Shown: piece by piece, positions 59,301 through 64,000 of the stretch
How the letters are laid out: each line of letters starts with the position of its first letter
Numbering within the stretch: position 1 is the stretch's first letter
Source of the DNA: Sebastes aleutianus
Lineage: Eukaryota > Chordata > Actinopteri > Perciformes > Sebastidae
Assembly: GCA_916700875.1 (NCBI GenBank)
Contig: CAKAKS010000067.1
Span: forward strand, 8,087,591-8,151,590
Reading direction: 5' to 3'
Length of the DNA: 64,000 bases
Notes under the pieces: generated by a model
What the model was told of the DNA's origin: nothing
The model's input: only the letters and a program-made list of their open reading frames with translations
Database searches by the model: none
Program-made: the position numbers and the translations under genes

Positions 59301-61832
59301 AATAACTGAATTGATTGACAGCCCTAATTATTTTTAAAAAGCAATAATCCTAATCCTAAATTAAAACTAGTCCGGGATGAGGTTTACATATTATATATTC
59401 CATATTTCTGCTGCCTTGTACCACTGACTCCTTAGTGTTTACATTTCTAAAGCGCTCTACAAAAATTTCAGAAGTAGCAGACAAAAATGAGTGACTGGTA
59501 GAAATGTTCAGTGACAGGTGAGGAAAAAACATAATTTCAGACCATGCTGTCAACAATCACAGGGTTGAAAGATACTGTACATCTGAGGGCTGTGTGGCAA
59601 TTAATGGGGCAAGAAAGAAGAAAAATATTATTCTGTCATTCAAATCTTGATTCTTTTTCCCCCCCTGAGTTTTCTCTAATCTTTGCTTAATTCTTATGAA
59701 ATAAGAATGTTTAAAGTTTCACCTCTTCAGGTCTCTCACGGTTATCTAAATGAAATAATCTAAAACGGCTTAGAGGAGAAAATAGCTCATAAACATATTC
59801 AACCTGTGAAGAGGGATCACAACAAGACACAGAGCCAAAAAGGCTGGGAACTATTGATGCAGCCTAAATTAAAAACACACAAGCATAGTCAATGTTTCAC
59901 ACAATATGACTAAATCTGCTACGTAATTAACACTTGGACTAAACTGAAAAATACTTGAGGTTTTGTGTTCAGCACTTTCAAAACATCCGGATATTCTTAG
60001 CACATACAAATCCTCATCAACTCGAATGCGACTCTGGTTCATTCAAAACCAAAGACCAGAAGTAACGCAATGATCACAGTATACAGTGATCAACATGTGA
60101 GGGAATTATGTCAACAAAAGATGAGGAGAGAGCAGAATCCCTGGGGAGCTACCACATACTCTTTGTTATGTTTAAGAGCCAGGTGGTCCGACTCAAAGTA
60201 ATACACGTCTGGCTCCTCCTCTTCATCTTCCTCCTCTGCAGTCTGGCTTCGTGTCAGCTCCTTGCTTCGCTCAGCCTCTTTTCCCTCCACAGGCACACTG
60301 TCCTCACCACCTGCCCCGTCTCCAGGATCCAAGCTGGAGGGGCCAACAGAGTCTGATGGAGCAGGTTCCTCCACCACAGAGCAGTCCTCCTCCAACCCAA
60401 CCACCACCTCCCCCTCTTCCCTCAAGGGACCATTGTCTCTGGGAGGAGAGCTGAGCTTGGAGGAGGAGGCCTTGCCACAAGTAGCAGCCCTCCTGGGTGA
60501 AGTCCTCAGGGTGTATCTGTGTTCGTAGAGCTCTGTGAAAGAGGGGGACGTGCAGGATATTGAGGGGTTGCACCCTGGCTCTGTGGGGGATGGGGTTGTT
60601 GCTAGTGGGGGTGTAGTTTCTCCTGAGTTGCTGTTGTTGTTGTTGATTGGACTACTGTTCATGTTGGTGGTAGTGAAGGAGGTGGAGGCAGCAGCTTCCT
60701 GCACCGGTGTTAGCGGCCGGCCGTTGGTATCGTTCTCACCCTCCGTCACCTGCTCCTCGTGGGACAGACACATCGGCTCGCCCACCACGTCCACCTCCAC
60801 CTCCACCTCCTCTACCTCCTGCTCCTTAGCCACTATCAACTCAGGGACAGGATCCTCTGGAACAGCCTCAAATGTCGGTGCAGTTGAGGCTGGCGATTCC
60901 CCTGAGCCAGAGACCTCCATCTGCAGAGGGACAGAGTTTCTACAAGGCACAGCGGGGTCAGGGGATGAGGGAGCCCCCGTCTGACTGCCGTTGAGCAGCG
61001 ACGGGCAGTTGGTGGCAGAGTTCGGGTTCGCACTAGGCTCTTCAGTGAGTGTGCTCGGTTCCTTTGCTTTATTCTCTCTGAGTCCATTAGAAGCCTTGTG
61101 AGCATTTGGGGGCTGAGCTGCCCCGTCACACTCCACATGACCATCCTCTGCCTTCCCCCCTGTCAGCTCACCTTCCTCTTTACTGTGGACAGGTGAGGCA
61201 GGAGATGTGTTAGCAGAGTTTTGGCTGGGAAATTCTTCACAACTGTTGTCCTTGCTAGGCTCTGGAACAGAGACTGGACTTTCAGATTTCAGAGGTTCAG
61301 GGTCCTCCTCGTGTCCCTGAGACTCTCCAGAGCGGGAGCACCGCTTGGCCCTTTTGATTTGAGGACAGGCATCCCGCGCCCCCTTCCCTCTATCACAGTT
61401 CTCGGAATTCTCAGGACTAATGACTTTTTCTAAACAGGACACGCCCCGCTTCCTGGAGCTGGTCCATTGCTCCGCCTCAGCTGGAGAAGCATTAGATTCA
61501 GTTACCTTTCCCTGCAACGAGGCCTGCTGCTGGCCGTCCTGCGGAGTGTCCTGCTTTGTATCATGCTTTGTGTCCTGTTTAGCGTCCTGTTTTGACTCCT
61601 GCTTAACGTCTTGTTTGGTGTCCTGCTTGCCGTCCTGTTTCGACTCCTGCTTGCCCTCCTGCTTCGACTCCTGCTTCTTCTTGGGTGAGCGGGCCCTTGG
61701 TAGAGGAGGCACCGAGGTCTCCTCCGGCTGGGCGATGCTGCGGTTCCTGAGGGTTCGACCACAAAAGTTTTCATCCAATCCATTGAGCCCCACTGACGAC
61801 CTTGTGACGCGCGAGGAACGGGACGCGGCCAT
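41230..61832 (-). CDS. zzz3: ZZZ3, zinc finger ZZ-type protein of the ATAC complex (11 coding exons, complete)
   Basis: Coding exons on the - strand are 61832-60160, 56221-56083, 53122-52975, 51822-51710, 51001-50930, 48520-48419, 47983-47888, 46094-45945, 43010-42876, 41924-41824 and 41374-41230. They sum to 2874 nt, 957 residues plus stop; human ZZZ3 is about 903. Seen in order: the conserved start MAASRSSRVTRSSVGLNGLD, a long disordered charged region, HRYTLRTSPRRA, acidic EEEDEEEEPDVYYFESDH, a helix YQRLLQTIGVLEAQR, a SANT/Myb domain (about 705-770, with ESRRWQKIADGLGNRTSKQV) and a ZZ zinc finger (about 874-925). ZZZ3 is a nuclear subunit of the ATAC histone acetyltransferase complex, and its ZZ finger binds the histone H3 tail. 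One intron appears to use a GC donor. Exon 1 is non-coding and upstream. Confidence 0.95.
41824..41924 (-). CDS. zzz3: zzz3 exon: ZZ zinc finger core
   Basis: CDVCGMEPIQGVRWHCQDC then DNSVDFCSNCSDC, the last Cys split across the next junction. The CxxC pairs are intact. Donor TG before GTGAGA, phase 2. Confidence 0.95.
41996..42315. mobile_element. hAT-like MITE in zzz3 intron
   Basis: The ends are TAGGGGTGTCACGATTTCG and AATCGTGACACCGCTA, inverted to each other. Flanks TTAAACAC and TTAAAAGC agree at 6 of 8 bases. No coding capacity. Confidence 0.65.
42316..42875. other. zzz3 intron, no feature recognised
   Basis: AT-rich intron without clear repeat ends. The open frame at 42542-42835 (+) has no support. 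Confidence 0.4.
42876..43010 (-). CDS. zzz3: zzz3 exon: conserved NLPEYKELL region
   Basis: DDEAIPVELRNLPEYKELLE followed by a Lys/Leu-rich helix (LKRLKKQTLQEIHEDK) and HAGYK leading into the ZZ finger. Acceptor CACACTCAG, donor GTGAAG, 45 codons. Confidence 0.93.
43735..44755 (+). mobile_element. Hybrid element: R1 5' half fused to the TTAA-type MITE, flanked by a 20-bp direct repeat
   Basis: The left part is R1 (copy f; TAGGGCTGTCAAAGTTAAC to about 44065). The rest matches the reverse complement of the MITE at 51863-52888, for example CCTCAAGGTCTTGGTGTCTT and GAAATCTCCAAATGTCAAAAG, ending GGGTCTCGGAGG. CTTGCATAGTTTATAATAAA lies on both sides (43712-43731 and 44756-44775). The DR1 site in this copy has one mismatch. 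Non-coding. Confidence 0.7.
44776..45944. other. zzz3 intron, no feature recognised
   Basis: No repeat boundary or exon could be supported in this part of the intron. Confidence 0.45.
45945..46094 (-). CDS. zzz3: zzz3 exon after the SANT region
   Basis: ASSKRQHHLNKHLYRPSTFL, then TSYEPPVYMDEDDERSAYYS and SVQDPSADDS. Acceptor TTGTTCCCCAG, donor GTCAGT, 50 codons. The PPVYMDEDD block is conserved with mammals. Confidence 0.95.
46095..46649. other. zzz3 intron, MITE-like fragment only
   Basis: AGGGCTGGGAAATAC at about 46227 resembles a transposon end. Nothing else is supported. Confidence 0.35.
46650..47389. mobile_element. Long-inverted-repeat (foldback-like) element
   Basis: The arm from 46650 (AGACAACAATTTCTGAAAGT, GGTCCAGTATTGAGGGAGAA) is mirrored at 47389 by AGACAACAATCTCTGAAAGT and the same continuation. 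Further paired blocks (GTTTGTTTTTG, GACAGGCTC, GTGTCTGACAACATT) extend each arm to about 300 bp around a short centre. No transposase frame and no clear target duplication. Confidence 0.7.
47388..47761 (+). mobile_element. R1 family, copy g, 5'-truncated
   Basis: It starts internally at CTAGAGTGAAGATACTAGTA and runs to GATTGACAGCCCTA, with an internal deletion that removes the DR1 region. It abuts the right arm of the foldback-like element directly. Confidence 0.7.
47888..47983 (-). CDS. zzz3: zzz3 exon: C-terminal half of the SANT domain
   Basis: [20 protein letters not shown] then GRTPNLCMYTKK. Acceptor ACATTCCAG, donor GTAACT, 32 codons. [12 protein letters not shown] is highly conserved in ZZZ3. 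Confidence 0.97.
47984..48418. other. zzz3 intron, no feature
   Basis: Short intron with no repeat or alternative exon recognised. Confidence 0.5.
48419..48520 (-). CDS. zzz3: zzz3 exon: SANT/Myb helix region
   Basis: KKLEQLLVKFPPEEVESRRW then QKIADGLGNRTSKQ. Acceptor TTTTTATAG, donor GTGACA, 34 codons. The tryptophan of RRWQKIA is the Myb-type core residue. Confidence 0.97.
49002..49633 (+). mobile_element. R1 family, copy h, nearly full length
   Basis: From GACTGTCAATGTTAACGCG to GATTGACAGCCCTA, with GGTTGTAGCAGGCTCAG, GGGTACCCACGAGTCTCCCC and the terminal GATTAATC-type block. The DR1 site has one mismatch (GGACCTCTGACCT). This copy shows the uninterrupted sequence at the point where copy b was hit by piggyBac. 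Confidence 0.75.
49665..50380. repeat. Dispersed repeat of unknown class
   Basis: Sequence starting CCTGCAGTAGGAAGTATATT with CCCGTGACGGGAGACTTTG and GGAGGCAGCTGTCAATCACT has the features of a dispersed fish repeat and is distinct from the intron around it. It may form one unit with the helicase remnant that follows. Ends and superfamily are not defined. Confidence 0.4.
50477..50689 (-). pseudogene. RecQ-like helicase N-terminal remnant
   Basis: The 70-codon frame reads MAAPEEVSIDAAIASVLSEL, then LKEEQRTALKAFFDGKDFFT, then LPLTGFSKSLID. The pattern LKxEQxxALKAFxxGKDxFxxLPTGFGKS is the Q-like motif plus Walker A of RecQ-type DNA helicases. Here the Walker glycine before the lysine is Ser, and similarity stops right after this motif. 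No downstream helicase motifs were found. It lies inside a zzz3 intron near a dispersed repeat, so it is probably a transposon-borne or retro-copied fragment and not a gene. Confidence 0.55.
50930..51001 (-). CDS. zzz3: zzz3 exon: lead-in to SANT domain
   Basis: MIRGRICHPNKSDTFNQLWT then VEEQ, 24 codons. Acceptor TTCTTGACAG, donor GTAGGT. The internal Met is not a start. Confidence 0.95.
51002..51709. other. zzz3 intron, no feature recognised
   Basis: No repeat ends or alternative exon seen. Confidence 0.45.
51710..51822 (-). CDS. zzz3: zzz3 exon: GLPARPKSP region
   Basis: GLPARPKSPVEPKKEGESST then MYSSLPTSDALENSRQSQ. Acceptor CCTCCCTCCAG, donor GTATGG. It starts with two bases of a glycine codon, which fixes the previous exon's end in phase 1. 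Confidence 0.93.
51863..52888. mobile_element. piggyBac-like MITE with TTAA duplication, containing an R1-like module
   Basis: The left end CCCCCTGAGACCCAAAATAG and right end GGCGTCTCAGGGGA are inverted (TCCCCTGAGAC). Both are flanked by TTAA (51859-51862 and 52889-52892), the signature of piggyBac-type insertion. The right-hand 200 bp (from about 52660) matches the middle of family R1: AATGGCCATGCCCGTTTTTC and CTGCTACAGCCTC. Related sequence is at 44090-44755. Non-coding. Confidence 0.75.
52975..53122 (-). CDS. zzz3: zzz3 exon with GC splice donor
   Basis: VNLGLPCPQRVVQLPDIGWE, QYTSGLGDFEREFCDKKRKT and RRLKLIFDQ plus one base. Acceptor GACCCTCAG. The following exon needs phase 1, and the only position that gives it and keeps the conserved FDQ-GLPARP join is CAAG before GCACGT, a GC donor. 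The nearby GT (GTACAA) would shift the frame. Confidence 0.92.
53123..54979. other. zzz3 intron, no gene recognised
   Basis: The segment at about 53840-53930 (TTATTCAAGCAACGTTTCAA) resembles a dispersed repeat. A CpG-containing piece at 54170-54360 is unremarkable otherwise. No exon is supported. Confidence 0.4.
54980..55692. mobile_element. hAT-like MITE with TTAGGGTGCTTTCACA end
   Basis: The left end TTAGGGTGCTTTCACATCAT and inverted right end (ATATGAAAACGCCCTTA on the + strand) bound about 710 bp, with motifs such as GGTTCGGTTCATGTG. No clear target duplication and no coding capacity. Confidence 0.55.
56083..56221 (-). CDS. zzz3: zzz3 exon: YQRLLQ coiled helix
   Basis: Completes the Asp of HNKD, then YQRLLQTIGVLEAQRTQAIL, DLETLARHQREALGDP and IIFVEHLQKR. 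Acceptor CCGTGTCAG, donor GTAAAA, 139 nt. The helical region is highly conserved in ZZZ3. Confidence 0.96.
56222..58338. other. zzz3 intron, no gene recognised
   Basis: Open frames near 57050-57400 overlap on both strands and show no motif. No repeat boundary could be set. Confidence 0.45.
58339..59326. mobile_element. Inverted pair of R1 copies (j and k)
   Basis: Copy j is on the - strand (58339 to about 58935, starting GGCTATCAATCGATTAAAA). Copy k is on the + strand (about 58930-59326, ending GATTGACAGCCCTA). They meet head to head near TATCGCGATTTTTAGG. Copy j has a perfect DR1 site at 58729-58741; copy k is internally deleted and contains a (TA)n run at about 59142-59174. Confidence 0.75.
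59415..59560. repeat. Fragment of the repeat seen at 29670-30202
   Basis: TCTAAAGCGCTCTACAAAAA, TAGAAATGTTCAGTGAC and GTGAGGAAAAAAC match 30080-30200. Confidence 0.55.
59561..60159. other. zzz3 intron, no feature
   Basis: Plain intron sequence up to the donor GTATGT (+ strand 60154-60159) of the large exon. Confidence 0.5.
60160..61832 (-). CDS. zzz3: zzz3 first coding exon (large N-terminal exon)
   Basis: The exon starts at 61897 after TGTGTTTTGCAG; the ATG is at 61832, chosen because MAASRSSRVTRSSVGLNGLD and FCGRTLRNRSIAQPEE match the mammalian start. An open frame further upstream (MCFAG) runs into the intron and is not used. It encodes 557 residues, mostly disordered: a KQ[DE]x repeat (residues about 50-98), Ser/Pro-rich and acidic segments, HRYTLRTSPRRA, and PDVYYFESDHLALKHNK at the end. 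Donor GTATGT, phase 2. Confidence 0.95.
61535..61682 (-). repeat. zzz3: Coding minisatellite in zzz3 (KQ[DE]x repeats)
   Basis: An imperfect 12-nt unit encoding KQES, KQEG, KQDG, KQDT, KQDV, KQDA and KHDT repeats about 12 times in frame. As I recall it, mammalian ZZZ3 has no such array at this place. Confidence 0.88.
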
Positions 61833-61897
61833 ACTACGGCGGGTGCCTACAGTCTCCTCATCCTGCGGCTGTCTCCTCTGCAGCAGAATGTGGGCAC
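61833..61897 (-). other. zzz3: zzz3 5' UTR part of exon 2
   Basis: The 65 nt between the acceptor TTTTGCAG and the ATG. It is open in frame but lacks conservation cues, so it is taken as untranslated. Confidence 0.6.
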
Positions 61898-63539
61898 CTG
61901 CAAAACACACGCAGACAGATACATGAACTTCATTAAGTCAAAATAATCACTGAAAACTGCAAACCTTTATAGCTCAATTGTTACATCATAGCACTACCTT
62001 TGCAACGGCTATAAGTTTGGTTGGTTTCACTGGCCAGGCATGCTAAAAATGAATGCATGAACAGTACCCTGGGGTGTTTCAAACAAAAGCATTCACCAAA
62101 AGGCCTTTGTTAAATACTGCTTGGGTCATTTCTCAGCTCACACCAGAGGGGTATTGATTTCTCCTGTCATTGTAGCTAAGCAACACCTTCTGTCCACAGG
62201 CAAAACTAGATGTCTTATCACAGGTCCGTACAAAGGAAATACATTAAAAAGGTGGAAGATCTTAAACTGGCAGAATACAAAGCAGGAAACAATAAGGTCA
62301 GATCTTCCATCCAGCCTAAATGACAAATCACACAGTCTCTTTCGACAGTTCACAAATGTCACAGCTTTGAGACTCATCTGTATGTGCTCGGTAACTCCAG
62401 AGATAGAGGTGACAACAGCGCAGCAAGCATTTTAAGTAATGAAAAGCCCCTAAAGCTGGCAAGCAGATGACTTATAAAAGGGTAACCTACCTGCATTAAA
62501 ACCAAATCAAATGTGTGTGTGTATGTGTTTCATTGAGGGCATATTTATTTCCTCCCTGCAGAGATTACTGCTTATTCTCTCACACAAAGAATACATATGG
62601 TTGACTGATTTCTAACACAGAAGCTACACTGTAATTCTTGCACCCAATTCAGCAGAGATAACACTGCAGACATGGGTTTGTCATCACACACTGTAGGCTG
62701 TTTATCTCTCTAGAACAGGTGTGCCAGAGGACCAACAGGCTGCAATCCTTCCACAATTTATCAGAACGTACAAAAATTTAAATGCTCCAACAACAAGAAC
62801 CCTACACAAGGCTTACAGGCTTAGAGTGTGGACAACCACAGGAAGTTAATCGTCATGTCCTAAACCTCTGACACAATTTAAGGTACAACAAAGCCTTCCC
62901 AAACTCGCTCTGCGTGTCGCCTGAGGTACACCAAAGAACAGATGAAGTACATTATTGTGCATTTGAACAAAAATCGTGTTGCTTACAGTGTGAACTGGAA
63001 AATGAACACACATCAGGCACTAATAAGTGGTCAATCTTAGATAACTTATTCTATACTAAATAATCCATTTCACCTTCATGCAATAACAATTCAAATGTAA
63101 TCTCAGACATTCAATCATAATTTCACTATCACTCACATCCAACTCACTCACATTAAGGTTGTTATTGAGGCAAACATGACTTGATTAACAGAGCTGTCAT
63201 CAATACATATACAGTTTATTCTGGTTTGTCTCAGTATTTTGATTCTGCGCATGGCATAAAGGTCATGGAGTGAAGCGCATACAAACCAATGTATCAAAAC
63301 TAGTATGTAGTGACTAAAAACACTATAGCAAAGTAGCTTTCACATTACAAACTGATCCTCAAGTAATAGAGATTACATTAAGGTTGCTTTGGAAACTCAT
63401 CAATGTGAAGAAAAAAAGAAAAAAAAAGTCTCCATTTTCCAGACATTAACTCGACAATCAAACAACTAATTTTAGAGGGCAAGTCAGCGACTGTAAACCT
63501 AATCATCTCGTCGTATTCTAGGTAGACAGTAATGAGTAT
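61898..63539. other. zzz3 upstream intron, no feature recognised
   Basis: AT-rich sequence without supportable repeats or exons. Confidence 0.45.
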
Positions 63540-63760
63540 GAGTACAGGCCGCGGCTTATTGAACGCAGTTCACTTCTGCTGCTGGATGCTGGATATACTA
63601 ACGTTACGACCGAACTCTTCTTCAGTTCCCTGGAGTCAACAAGCGACGAGCGGCTCTCGAGAACTCTGCAAGCAGCACTTCCAAGGGGCAAGCAATCGGC
63701 CCTCTCCGAACGGGAAGACGGACACGTGCTCCGAATGGGCAAGCCCCGAACAGGTACTGC
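63540..63760 (-). promoter_or_regulatory. zzz3: Candidate zzz3 exon 1 / promoter block
   Basis: This block is visibly richer in CG dinucleotides (GACCGAACTC, GCGACGAGCGGCTC, CGGACACGTGCTCCG) than the 3 kb around it. It lies 1.7 kb upstream of the zzz3 coding start, where a non-coding first exon is expected. It also contains an E-box CACGTG. No unique donor could be chosen; on the + strand AACAG before GTACTG is also donor-like, so a divergent transcript is possible. Confidence 0.35.
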
Positions 63761-64000
63761 ACTAGTTCATTCCCGGAAAAATTCCCAATCAACACACACA
63801 CTGAGCTTGCCACTGATGTATCCTCTAGATAATAGCTCCAAATAATAAATCTAACAACACAGGACTATAAAAATGTGACGTGGTAAAGGTCATATTAAAG
63901 TGAAATTGAGGGGGAGATGATCTCACTTGGTGTCCTTTTGCAGAAGATGAGACATAGTCATAGCGTCCCGTTGTTGAGATAATTTATTGCATCAATTAGC
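63761..64000. other. Upstream flank, no feature
   Basis: Nothing recognisable to the window end. Confidence 0.4.

Noticed and set aside
61833..61910. Upstream Met (MCFAGAHILLQRR) as zzz3 start
   Set aside because: It extends across the acceptor TTTTGCAG into the intron; the known ZZZ3 start MAASRS lies at 61832.
60251..61926. Several + strand frames of 67-168 codons opposite the large zzz3 exon
   Set aside because: Shadows of the zzz3 N-terminal exon, which has strong similarity, correct splice sites and phase.

Overview
This is vertebrate nuclear DNA, almost certainly from a percomorph-type teleost. It is AT-rich, has long (CA)n tracts, split genes with GT-AG introns, and many short DNA transposons of the hAT, piggyBac, PIF/Harbinger and Tc1 types plus an L2-like LINE. 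Two neighbouring genes lie tail to tail. On the + strand, six exons (6900-38156) encode the last adenylate-kinase domain of an AK5-family protein, whose 5' exons are probably left of the window. On the - strand, eleven coding exons (61832 down to 41230) encode a complete 957-residue ZZZ3, the SANT and ZZ-finger subunit of the ATAC histone acetyltransferase complex. AK5 next to ZZZ3 is also the human 1p31 arrangement, so this is ordinary conserved synteny. Every exon junction was checked for phase: the zzz3 exons sum to 2874 nt and the AK exons to 642 nt, both multiples of three.

Layout. 1-6.9 kb: transposon copies and nothing coding that could be supported. 6.9-38.8 kb: the AK5-like gene. Its introns carry a broken piggyBac nested in a hAT-like repeat (19.5-21.9 kb), a decayed L2 (17 kb), a Harbinger element with a Tc1 fragment inside (30.3-31.9 kb), and a single-exon 562-codon gene on the same strand (32635-34323) that I do not recognise. 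38.8-39.7 kb: gap between the two 3' ends. 39.7-61.9 kb: zzz3 and its introns, again full of repeats. 62-64 kb: zzz3 upstream region with a CpG-richer block near 63.55-63.75 kb that may hold exon 1.

The most unusual locus is the intron-nested gene. About 200-290 bp before its ATG lie four perfect TGACGTCA sites, preceded by an X-box-like palindrome, and a 43-bp tandem repeat follows its stop codon. Also notable are: an adenylate-kinase domain that keeps its P-loop but has lost conserved AMP-site and lid residues; a GC-AG intron in zzz3; a lysine/glutamine-rich coding minisatellite in zzz3; a hAT-like family that scatters perfect DR1 nuclear-receptor-type sites; and mosaic transposons, one of them flanked by a 20-bp direct repeat.

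Limits: no alignment or search was run. Family names rest on motifs, terminal repeats and target-site duplications read by eye.
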